From NCBI GenBank assembly GCA_013396655.1, contig WBMV01002673.1, forward strand, positions 249,637 through 313,636: DNA of 64,000 nt, read 5' to 3'. The DNA comes from Campylorhamphus procurvoides. Lineage: Eukaryota; Chordata; Aves; Passeriformes; Dendrocolaptidae. Positions 35,761 through 47,903 of the stretch are shown here, piece after piece. A program made the translations under genes and the position numbers. The notes beneath the pieces were generated by a model. It saw only the letters and a list, made by a program, of their open reading frames with translations. It was not told where the DNA came from and did no database searches. The stretch's first letter is position 1. The number at the start of each line of letters is the position of its first letter.

Positions 35761-38700
35761 CTACAAGAAGAAGAGAAAATAGAATAAATATTCTGCTAAT
35801 AACAAGAAAGATGCTTGGCAAGCAGAGAACTAATGTGGACAGCAAAAAATGGTGAGTAAATCAACATCACAACATCCTTTCCACTGTATTCTTGGATTCT
35901 TTTCTTGCAATATCTCATGTGAAGGAGTCTGTGGAACATTAGACTCGTGGTCCTCTTTCTCACAGCCCAACATTTTAGACTTGCCAGGTCATAATGCTTT
36001 CACCAGGGCATCCACTTCCAGCAACAGACTGCAATGTCAGAACAGATTATCAGGAGTGAACCAATCTACCAACTTCAGAGCACAACTGTGACTCCAGGGA
36101 CTGCCTGGCCTTTCACACCAGCCACTGTGTGCCTTCTGCATCAGCCAGGACTTGCTCCACAGTACAGCCTGGCAGCCTGTCTGATTATGAGCTGGGCCTA
36201 TCACTTTCACTTCATGCAGATGCTGACCAGGACACCTACTGCTTGATTGATCTGGCTGCCGAGCTGGAATCTGGGAGTCTGCAGTGAGTAGCAGGATAAC
36301 ACCACAGGAACATAAGTGAAACACAATGGGAAATCAGAAATGCAATATGCTTTGCAGAAAGAGAGGGCTAAGCTGACAACCAGCAATAGCAGCAATATTT
36401 TATGCCCATTTCAGCCAACCTGCCATCAAATCAAATATACTTTAGACAGACTTTTGACACATGAGACCAAAAAGAAGGAAAAAGCAAGACAATCAGAAAG
36501 AAGACACACAGTGGCACTGGGCATTCTTGCTGTTCCAGGTTATAATGAAGTCCCCAACAATACAACTGGTCATGAAACTGGAAACATGACAGCAGTCCTG
36601 TACAGAGACCCACCAGCTTCAGCCCACCTGGAGCCTGGATAAAGTTCTGGGATTGATAGTGGTGGCAGCGTACAACAGCCCTCTCCAGACATAGGGAAAT
36701 GAACCTTTTCTTCCCTAACTACCAGTACCTTGGACTGAGGAGTCTCTGCATTTCTAGAACGCAGAAATACCTCTACTTACTAAAGCTGGTAGGGAATTAA
36801 ACTCACACGTGCTCCTGGTGCACGGAGCTGTGTAATGCTGTGCACAGATGGGAGCACCTTGTTTTGGTAGGTATCGTACACATGCTACTGGAAATTTTTT
36901 AGATAGGGGTGGTGGAAGATCTACCTCCCCACCAGAAGTGCATCTTTGGACTGCTGTTCCAGCTCACTGCCCTGCCAGCATGGCTTGGGAACACCAAATC
37001 TGATGGCCATTGTGAGGGCACTGCACAGTTTTTTGAGGTAAAGAAAAAGTAAAAGTATTCTGCTTTGACTGACTTTAAACCACCCATATTTTCCTAGCAC
37101 CTTCAGTATTATTCTTCGTAGTAACCTAAATGACTGCAATAGGAGCAATTTAAAGTTAAAAAACACATCAAAATCATTGCCCAGAAGTTTGATATTAAAG
37201 AATGTTTGCTTTCCCAATTCATTGCTAACTTGCTGAAGGGTTGTTTCAAAGCAGTCAGTTTTGGTCTTTCCAGCAATGGCAATGGATGTCCACGTCGGCT
37301 CCCATTCCTCTCCTCCTTCTGTCTTCAGAACTAGGACTGGTACAAACATTTGCTATTTTTGGAAACTTTTCCATCTGTCTTCACAGCAAAAGTATCAGAC
37401 TGTCTAGTAATACTGTCCACTACGATCTGTGAACAGGGAGAGGGGAGAAAGAAGGGGAGCAGAATACGTAAGAGAAACACTTTCCTTAGATCTACTCTTT
37501 TTCATTCATTTACCTTTCAGCCTGTAATGATTCCACTACCCTGACTGAGAGGCAGCTATAATTTATACAGACTAAGCTAAGAAACCCCTAACACATGGGG
37601 ATAAAATATGACAGTGGAAGGAAAAGGGAGGTAGTGATGAATGTCAGATGTTCAAGTGGCAGACATTGATGCTAAACACTACCAGAAGTTTTTGACCTGT
37701 GAATTGCAGTGGATTTCTTATTTACACCAATGTAATCCAAGGACTGCATTTTTCCCTAAGCAGGTTGAAGCCTGTCATTATTTTGTGTCTTACAGAAGTA
37801 ACTACAAGAAGCCCCAGTTTGGTCATGCAGTGCCAAGTCTCACTGGCCTTTCTGGACTTAACAAGCCTAAGCAAGACAAATGGACATTCGAGTTAGTGAG
37901 ATATTTTTCTTTTTCTTTCCGCATGAAGTGGGGCAGAACAGCATCACTGCTCTCACAGGCTTCTCTTCTACATACCCATGGGGCTGTGATCTCCAAGGGG
38001 ACACAGACAAGCAGAAGCCAAAGTCACACATCTGCCTTGTCTTGCATTACTGTTCCTGGCAGTCCCAATATGAAAATCCACCTGAAGCTCCCTGAGGCAC
38101 TTGCAGAGTTGCAACTCAGACCTGCATGCAAGGGCAGAGTTTTGTCCAAGGAAAGAACCCCTAGTGCATCTATTAAACAGAATAAAATAATGTTTTTGAT
38201 AAGCAACCCTATATTAGAACTGAAGTTTCAGGGAGAACAAAATCCAATATTAAAAAGGAAGGGCAATCTCGTGACTGTAGTACACAAATGAGTTCAGGAA
38301 ACTTCAGTTTAAGTGCCCCTTCTGTCAAAATTAGCCTGTGTACGCCAGAAAAATCTCTCTCTCTGCCTGTTTCCCATGTGTGAAGGGCTGACAAAGTCTC
38401 CTTTGTCTCTTTTGGAAATTCAAAACATAACTTTTGGAGCAGGAGCCATCCCCTTCCATGATTATGCAAAGCCCCCATTTCAGCACGGATTGAGGTCAGG
38501 ACAATAGTTAACTGGAGGCATATTTTCATGACACAGACATCAGAGGCACTGCTGCCCCACAGGATTCCCACCCAGACTTCTCCTTCCCATTCTCACACAG
38601 TAGCACAAAGCAGCCTTAGTTTTGCCAGCAGAGGTTTTTGTGCAGGGCCATGCTGCAAATGCAGTCACTGAGCAGCTTGAGGTTAAAAATAACCCTTTCT

Positions 38701-41700
38701 TGCATGGCTGAAGCCCCCTTTTAGTCATATTCTGTCTTAATTCCTGTCAGGAGGTCCCTCAGCTAATGAAGGGGAAATGTAACCTTTCTTCCTCTAAAAA
38801 AACAGTTCCTTCTCCTTAGCTAACAACCAGTCAACATAATTCTGATAAGTTGACAGATTCTAAATATGATACTATTCTTTCTGTGCATTTCCATGCTTTC
38901 CTCCATTCTGATACACTTTTCTTACTTCCCACTGTGGGTCTCCAAAATCTGCCAGGAACTGCTTATTTGACTGTGTAATCCCCTACTCTCTGCTATGCTT
39001 AAAGGCTTCCCTCCCACACAGCCAAAATATCTAATTTTTTTATTTTTACAGGTTCTTCACTGTTTGTTTTTTTTCCCCTCACAGGAAAAGCAAAACCTGT
39101 AGCAAGTCCTTCTTGACTACTGTGACTATTCTGTCAGATAAAGAAAAAAAATATAGATAACCACTTTCAATCATAAACGTTTCATCTGCCTGTCCAGGAG
39201 GGGGAAGGGTAAGGAAGCTGCATAGGCTGACTTCAACCAATATGTCAAAGTAACATTCCCCAGGCTATAATTTTTCTACTGATAATGAAATAAAAAAACT
39301 TTCTATGTCCTTGAACAGGGTGTCTGCTGGCATGCAGGTATGAGAAATACTGTTTTGTTTAAAAGAAGCAGTAGTGCCAAATTTATGGCTGACTTAAGGC
39401 ATCCTTGTAAGCCAACTCCATGTAATTATGCACTCCTCAAATCATTTGAGAGGATCCTTATTGCCTTCCTCCTGGCTCTCACTGTAAATAGTTTATCACA
39501 GAAACAACCAGTGATTTTGCCTCCCACCAGTGAAATACAGATGTGCACCTGCCCTTAGTCTGCAGGGAGTGAGGGAGGATGAACCAGAGCACTCAGCGCC
39601 ACCACTGTGAGTACATAAACCCTCACCTGAGAGAGACATTGAAGGGGACTGCCAGGTAAGAGTTATCTCCACTGAAAATAGACCTGATCCTTAAGGAACA
39701 GGTTCAGCAAGGACTTGCAGGTAAGTCGTAAGTACAGGTGAGTTAGTTGTCTCTAATGACGGATGAGCTGAGAATGTTGCAGATGAAGGATTGTAAAGAA
39801 TTTATATTCTCATTATAAAGTCATACTAAATGTTACCTACAAATAACAAATGTATGAAAACCTGTTTTCCCCTTCTGCACAGAGAATAACCTTCTGCAAC
39901 AGTGGGAAACTCTGGGACACAGAACCCCCTCCAGCCAAACCCACCACCTGGTTCAGTGAAAGCTGCTTCCTGGCTTATTCACCACCACTGAACTAAAGCC
40001 ATCCTTACAATTTTTAAAGCCCAGCCTTGGGAAGACTCCACATGCTTCCCTTCTTCCTCTACAGTCAGATTTCTTGCATAGCAAACACATCTCAGTTAGA
40101 GATTGGAATTTAATATATGTACAATGATTACTTCCTTTGGTAGCAAATAGCCCTAATTTTCCTCAGTCTATTTCCTCTCATCTGGTGTTCATTTAGACTC
40201 TTCCTGCATTTCACACACAATAAACTCTTCAGTCCTTTAAAAGTCACAGAAACGGAAAGAAAACCCCAAACAAACAAATAAAGAAAACAAACACATCTCT
40301 TCTGTCCCCTATCTTTAAATAAAGGTTGCAACACAAAACCCCCAAAGCCAAGAAACCGAATAGCAAACCCAATCCGTCAGCTCTCAGACTGCATAAACAC
40401 CTACATCAACAATTTTCTTTGCCAGGAAAGGAGGGGGTGTCAGTGCTTGCCTTGGGGACTGGGTTTGTGTTGCATAGTAGTGTTTGTTTGGCCTGATGGT
40501 CTCTGCATTTGGGATTGGCTGCATTAAAAGACAGGATGTTCAGAATCATAACAACCAACCCTTACACAAGCTCTGCTCACCCTCCAGATCCTCACTCAGG
40601 GACTTGCCCTAGGGTGTGATTTCACCATGGGCCATTCCTGATGCAGTGGTGCTGGGCTGTGCTGCTGACAGCCCACTGACAGCCAGGCATGAACAACCCT
40701 CAGGCTGCTCTAGGAGTCAGAGGAAAAGAGCCACACCACTCTTTTCCCCCATGCATTTCATAAACCCTGAAGGATTTTGACTGCTTTGCAACCCTGGTGA
40801 TGCAATCTTTCATCATACTATGGCAGTCACACTGCAGTGCCAGCCTGGGATGTGGAGCTCCTGTGTATTTGTACCTGTGTGCAAGGGCAGTAGGAACCAT
40901 AACAGAGGCTGACAGTGAAGGAGGAGATAAAAGAGCAAGCAGCAGCTCAGGCATTTCACAAGAGGGACAACCCACCCCTTCATCAACTCAAAATGATTTT
41001 AAACAAAAGCTCCCTTTTGGTGTTCACAAGCAATGCATGGGCTGAGCCACAGCTTAAAAACACCAGAGGGAGTCAAACAAAACTGCAATAGCCTTCTCCA
41101 GCCTGGTGTGATGAGCCCTGCAGACATGAAACCAAGGAAAAGGTCAATCTGTGTGCTTGATCCAGTCACCCCCCAGCAATCCAGCTCTGATTTTGGAATC
41201 TGTAGGAGCAGTAATGCCATGTGTCTGCACACAAGGTTGCTGCAGTGCAGTGTGAGGCATCTCTATTTAAAACTGACCTACAAAGAAAGGTAGGTCTCCA
41301 AAGCAAGAGTCGGAATAGTATTGCGTATATATTCCTGTTACACAGATATTCTTCCTGAATTACAGAGGCAAAGGCAGCAGAGCTGGAGTGGGAGCACAAA
41401 GGACGTCAGTCAGCCCCAAGGGCAGATGGGTAAAACCTAGTTTGTCAGAGCTGGGAGGGGACACAGAGTCTTGAGGCCCATGTTGGGAGTGGCAATATGA
41501 TACAGACTATTCCATACTGATTTGATCTATATGGTAATACAAGGGAACGTTTTATGTCTGGAATCAAATGCAGCATCAAGGTAGGTATGGCTGGGTACCC
41601 TTTCCCTTGAAATCATCATAAATGGACACTTTCAGGAGCCCTATTTCCATAAATGAAATGAGGGAGCATTTTTATCTCAGATATCAATGTTGTGCAGTGC

Positions 41701-44700
41701 TGATACTCACTGTGTTCATACTACACTGGTACAAACTCAGCCCTGGTTTGGACTTCTTAGCAACATACTACTAATAGGCTTTTATCCAGGAAACAAGTGT
41801 GGTCCTATCACCCTTGTGTCTCATGGCTCTTTTATTTCCAATTAACAGAATAGAAACAGACTAAGAGTTTTAACAGCATATCTGTTTTTCATAAAAACTC
41901 CACTGCTGTGTAAGCATAAGAATTTCCTGTTGAACTGTATCTTTGCAAACAAGTTAATCTAAAAAAAAGGATACGTGGCATGCTCTGAACCTTAGGAGTG
42001 AACCGCCAGCTCATTTTTCAAAATGACAGATATGATGAAAATTGGCCAAAGGCTTGGAACAAAAAAGTGGGGGTCAGGATGAGGAGAGCAGATGGGGGCA
42101 GAGAGGAAGGCATTCCAGAGACCTCTGGAGCCTTGGACTCCTCTAGGACCCATTAAAGGCTTATGTTACTTGCACCATTTATAAACAAGCACTTTCTTTT
42201 GCCATCATAACGTTCCTCATATCAAGAGCTTAGGAAGTGTTGACTGCTGTCCTCTACTGAAGCAAGGCACCAAAAATGATGGCAAGTTACAAATCAAGTG
42301 CCTTTGATTTATTACCTTTCCCAAGTTTCAGGAGGTTTGCTGTGATTTGTAAGTGACCTCAGTAAACCACCTAATCAATAGCACATTGGAATGCTGACAG
42401 ATGGCAATGGAAAGTTTCAGTACCAGAAGGGTTACACCAGTGCTAGCAGAGGACAGAGAGCAGAATGGTGGGCTGCAACCCTCACCTATTCTTTGCATTC
42501 TTTTGCTTTTGTTGTTGCCTCTGCTGTCATCAAGGTAGGAAATCTCAGGAAGGAAGAACACGGCCATTCTCCAAAAGAAAAATTTTCACTTGCTTCACGT
42601 ATTGGTTCTATTACAGAGACTTTCATTTGTGTTGATTTTGGATTACACAAAACACAGATTTTAGTAACATATTACACTCTTATTTACTATAAGATATTTG
42701 CCAGAAGGATTTTGATTTTCTCCTTGTATGTGACCACATTAGAACCAAGCAAGGAACAAATCAACCCCTCAAGAGCAGTGAGACATTTGCAATGAGACAC
42801 TGAACTTTTCATCCCTGTGTCAGAGATCAATTTCCACTGGACACGTAGCATAGGATATCAGTTTTCACCCTACCACAAGGTGAGTGGAAAGCATTTGGGA
42901 TCTCATTCCAGCTCCAGGGAGTAAGTGCTGTCCCCTACTACACTAGCAGTGTAGGCTGCCATGTCACGGAGCCTTAGCCCGTGGCACTGGGACTGGGCTG
43001 CACTGGTTCTGTACAGAAACCTGCATAGCTTCATGTGCCTCGGCCCTGGGAAGAGAGAGAATGACAGGGATTTAGCCTCTGCAGGTGTAAAGATGGATGC
43101 AATGAATAAAACAAGTGAATATTTAAACTAATAAAGTAGCATTTCTGCATCTGATCCCCACACACCTCAGGATGCAGAAGGAAGAATGATCGGGATATTG
43201 CCACACAGAAAAAAGAAAACCAGAAGTGAGTCGATGTAGTGCAAAGACAAAGCAGGAGTAACTATACAGTATGCAAAGATGTTTATTTGAAACAATTGTA
43301 AATAAAGCAGATAGGCTAGAATTTGCATTTTCTTTTGAACTGTAAGTCAGCTTCTCTCACAGATCATAGAAGCTCCACTGGTTGTGAGATCCAAAAAAGA
43401 TTTGAGAAAAGTGTAGCACCATGACAGACAGGACATATGGCTCCTTGAAGATTAAATTAGAAAGAAACCATACAGGAAGATTAAGGGAACAAGAGTGGTC
43501 AGAGGAACAGATATAGGTCGTTTATGCAGGACAATTGAATTCCTTGGCAAAAGGAGGCAATATTTGTGCCAGCTGCAGCTGCAACACAGAACTCAAGTTG
43601 CTTGTTGATCAGTCTTGTTCCAGCCAAAAACTGATGGATGGCTACTTTTATTGATCTGAGTGGGAAGACTCTCGAAACAGAATTGAGATGCACAGAATTT
43701 TTAAACTGGATTGACATGTCCTGGACATACCATGGACAAACATTATAACTTTCAGGCAGTCAGTGAACATCAAGAAACAAGACATTCCAAGGGAGAAAAA
43801 CACAAGCAGCAGTTTGACCCATTCCTGGAAGCAGGCACAGTGCAAGGACTGGTTTCCAAAGAGCTCTGCAAGCCACATAGGGCTGTCAGCAAAAGGGAAC
43901 AACTGCAGCCCAGCCAAGCATCAGTGTGAGCTACACATTGCCACACATGTCATGGCATCAGGTAGGGGACTCCCCTAATTCCATTTACCCAGTTTCTTCT
44001 TAAAATCAGTGCTGGGAGAGGTTCCCATACTGCTTCTTTTCTTGTGAATAGACATATTAGTGGCTTACACAGAATGCCAAAAGTCCCTCTCCTCAATTAA
44101 CTGACTCTCCCTTGCTCAGGAATAGCAGTTGCTGTCAAGCAGCAAATGATAATACTCAAGAAAGCAGAGCTACTAATCAGTCACTTTTACATTTAAGATC
44201 ACTTGGAGTTGCCACTGCCTTATACTGTTTTTCTAATTAATTGCACTGGAATGCACTTAAGCAAGCCCCAGATCAAAGAATCATCTGCAGAGATTGAAAT
44301 AAATCCTGTCTGTGTTGCTAATGCCTTAAAGTGGATGACTTGCTAAGCATTCAAAATCCTGGGTACCATGGTTTAAAAGTCCAGATACTGTGAGATGCTT
44401 TCAAAGGAACATATTTAAGGATGAAAAGGAAAAAGTTCCCTTCATTGGCTCCTAAGAAAATTAAACAAAGGCAATTGTTCAACTAATTTATTGTGAAGTT
44501 TGTGTATCTTAAGTTTATTATTCTTCACTTTTCTATGACCAGAAATCACAGTTCAGGACTGTCAATTTTCAGTATAGCAAAATTTTATCATCATTACAGG
44601 ATTTTTAAATTTGCTTTTATGAAGGGTTGAAATATTTTCAAAATAATGATAAAAAAAATGACTGCGGCTGAATGTGTTACCAGTTGGTGCAGTAAATCAG

Positions 44701-46261
44701 TCTCTTCCTTCATGAGTCTCTCTTTCATGCTCTAGAATATCATCAAAATGCTTTGATTGATTTACAGTTTAGTAATATAGCCATCATCATCCATAATTCT
44801 ACAATAAACCACTCAACTTAATGTAGCTGTTACAGACATTCACAAGTTCATTCCCTGTCTTTTAGGAGGAGACACAGCAGCTGCAGACACCAGGATTAGT
44901 TATGGAACAAAAATTTGTCTTCAGCACAGGAAAACCTCCCATTTTCCTCTAACAATGCCCTGTCTTTAAAGCTGAAAGACATGCTGCTAACCTTGGTACA
45001 TCCAGGTTCAATTATTAAACATCAAGTATCTGTATGCACATACATACCCTCCTTGCCAGCTGGCAGGAATAACAACATGTGTGGCTTCTGTCTAAAACAC
45101 ATCATTTCCTGGGAAATCTAGGCATTACTAAAAGCTGTATGCAACAAATCCATCAAAGAGTACGCTGTGAACAGCAACTGATCTCAGGCCACGCCAACAT
45201 CAAGAACTCCTGATGCATCCAGAGTCAGCCCTAAGGAAGGAGGTGTTGGGAGTTTGCTCTTGAAACCACCATTTGAGCTGGGCTGAGCAGGAGGGGCTGC
45301 AATCCCATGAAGAGGGAGCTGCTATTATGCTGTCTCTGTAACCAATACCAGCCCTTCCTCACAGCACAACTGGAGACTTCACTTGTCAAAGTGATGGTCT
45401 AGCTCACAGACACAATTTCTCTCCTAAGTGAATCACTGTACTGAGGAAGCTAACAAAGACTGCAAAATTCATTAGCTGAGCAGTGCTGGAAAGGGATGCT
45501 CCAAATCCGTCACTGATCCGTCCTGGCCAGCCAGCATCCTGTCCCAGGCACTGCCGAGAGGTGCGAGGAACAGCAAAGCTATTTCTAATTACAGGAATCC
45601 TCTTGTTTCCTCTCAGCAGCACTTGCAGAAAGCACAAACCAGACTTGGGGTTTGGGTCTTCAGAGGCACATCTGAATCTTCAAAACTTCCAACAGCTGCA
45701 GGATTTCTCTGCTGGGTGATCCCTCAGACCTGTGCATTGTGAAGCTGAGAGATTATGAAAACCCAAGTGGGTATTTCACAGGGACAGCTCCCCTGCACTG
45801 AGAAGAAGGAATATAACACTCTGACAAACCTTGGGTTCTTCTGCCTCATAGAGGGGTTAATGGGATCCCTAGCCCTGTGGTTAGAAGGAATACTCATGTA
45901 TTGCATCCCAATATGCAGAAAAGCAGCAATGTGTTTGAAAAGCTGCTTTTTGATTAACAAATCCTTTCTTAACGAAACTTTCTTCTTTTAAATACAGGAC
46001 AACCTTATTACCCTGCCTTCCACGTGAAGGACTCCAGAGGTGCCCCAGCTGGCCAAAAGGTAGCCAAGCTCTTCTGCAGCTCAACTGCAGACAAGTCTAA
46101 TTATGTGCTTAAACCCATTCCACAAAGCACCGCTTTCGACTTAAAAAACCCTTCTGCACCTCTCCAAAGGAAGTGCACAGCAGGACTGTTCCTGCTTCTG
46201 TTGCAGCCTGGAGCCCCCCCGACCATGGTAAGGCAGAGGGAACCCCTGGCTGTGCCCGACC
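35761..46261 (-). other. HS6ST1 intron 1, 3' part
   Basis: No further HS6ST1 exon or other gene recognised. The longest open frame (37641-38291, 216 codons, + strand) has no recognisable domain and no coding-like neighbours. The A/T-rich stretch 44460-44860 may be a conserved noncoding element. Confidence 0.65.
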
Positions 46262-46275
46262 CCACTAGGTGGCAC
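46262..46275 (+). promoter_or_regulatory. Candidate CTCF binding site
   Basis: CCACTAGGTGGCAC matches the CTCF core consensus CCASYAGRKGGCRS at every position. It lies in a locally CpG-richer patch (46200-46530) of the HS6ST1 intron. Occupancy cannot be judged from sequence. Confidence 0.6.
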
Positions 46276-47359
46276 CTGCCTGCTGTGGAATCACTCTGGC
46301 AGGGAGGGACCGCTCCCTACGCCAACATTTTCCTTCCCTTCTCACGGGATTTGTCATGTCTTACACCGTAAGACCACAAGTGCGATCTCATTTAATTGCC
46401 GGGAATTGGTTAATTGTGCCTGTTTCCCTCTCCACAGCAGCGCTGGAGGCAGTAATCGCCCGTGTGCCACTCGACAGCCCCACCCCACACCGGAGTCACC
46501 CAGCTGGGTACCACAATCGAGGATGAGTCAGCACAAGTGCATCCTCCAAAGGCAATTCTCTGCTCACATCTTTCCTTCCAGAAGGGCTGACAGCACTTCC
46601 CCCAAGGTATTATATTTTCAATTCAACAGCTATTCCCTGCTTACACCAGTGCTGCCCCCAAAGTGCCTGCTGGCCTGGGGGTGATGTTACACACAAAACG
46701 GCACAGCATTGGGGTTTGTGTTGGGGCATTACAGTTCTGTATCTACTGAGCCTTTTGCTTAAGTCTCTGCCTCAGGCTTGACTACAAAACACCACTTCTA
46801 AAAAATTCACACAGGCATTTTCTCCCTCATACACTTAGGTTACATGGAAGAGTTTTGCTGGCACAGCTGTACTGTGAGAAGTAAATAATAAAAGAATATT
46901 GGCAGCCAAATAGCAATGCCAGCAAAAAGCTGTGGGTAGCTCTAAATGTGGTTGTGGGTATGGCTTATCCTGTACAGAGAAATGGGTTAAGTAGAGGAAC
47001 CTTGCCAGTGTGAATTCTCTTCCAAAAAGAGTTTATCAGCTCAGCTCTACTGAAATAACCACAGTTTGAATGCAGGCATGTGCTTAGTCTCCGTCAAAAC
47101 AAATACTATAGAGGAAAAGTTTCTTGTGTTTGGTAAATTCTGAAATAAGAACGTGCCCATGCACTTCTCCAGAGCATGCTGTGCTGTCTCTGCCCACTGG
47201 GACTGGCTGGGCTGGGACCATTGGCTCTTTCGTACACACCGGCAACTGCTGAGCTCAGAGAGGTTTTCAGGCACCACCAACCTGGGATGGATGAGAGCTG
47301 GTGATCTTGTTAAATGAGGCCCCATATCCCACAGTCCTGAATCAGCAAGAGCAGGGACA

Positions 47360-47903
47360 TAATCCTTGCCCTGTATTCAGTGCTGGTGAGGCTGTACCTT
47401 GAGTACTGTGTCCAGTTCTGGGTCCCTCAATTCAGGAGGAATATTGAGGTGCTGGAGCGGGTCCAGAGAAGGGCAACGAGGCTGGTGAAGGGACTGGAGC
47501 ACAAGTCCTGTGAAGAGAGGCTGAGGGAGCTGGGGTTGTTGAGCCTGAAGAGGAGGCTCTGGGGACACCTTATTGCTCCCTACAACTTCCTGACAGGAGC
47601 TTGTAGCCAGGTGGAGATCAGTCTCTTCTCCCTGGCAACCAGCAGTAGGAACAAGAGGGCAGAGTCTTAAGCTGTGCCAGGGGAGGTTTAGGTTAGATAT
47701 TAGGAAGAAATTTTGTATGGAGAGAGTGATCAGGAATTGGAATAGGCTGCCCAGGGAAGTGGTTGATTCATCATCCCTGGAGGTTTTTAAGGCAAGACTG
47801 GATGTGGCACTTATGCCATGGTCTAGTAAGCACAGTGGTTGGATCAAAGGTTGGACTTGATGATCTCGGAGGTCTTTTCCAACCTAGTTAATTCTATGAT
47901 TCA
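47360..47903 (+). mobile_element. CR1 LINE fragment with RT C-terminus and 3'UTR, plus orientation
   Basis: 5'-truncated CR1 retrotransposon. Positions 47380-47670 stay open and encode the C-terminal segment of the CR1 reverse-transcriptase protein ([40 protein letters not shown]). The 3'UTR follows (GGTTGGACTTGATGATCTC) and the element ends in ATTCTATGATTC at 47891-47902, the diagnostic CR1 terminus. The open frame suggests a fairly young copy, but it lacks most of the protein and is inactive. Confidence 0.95.

Noticed and set aside
37641..38291. 216-codon + strand open frame in HS6ST1 intron 1
   Set aside because: No recognisable domain, no promoter or splice context, and the peptide looks like translated noncoding DNA.
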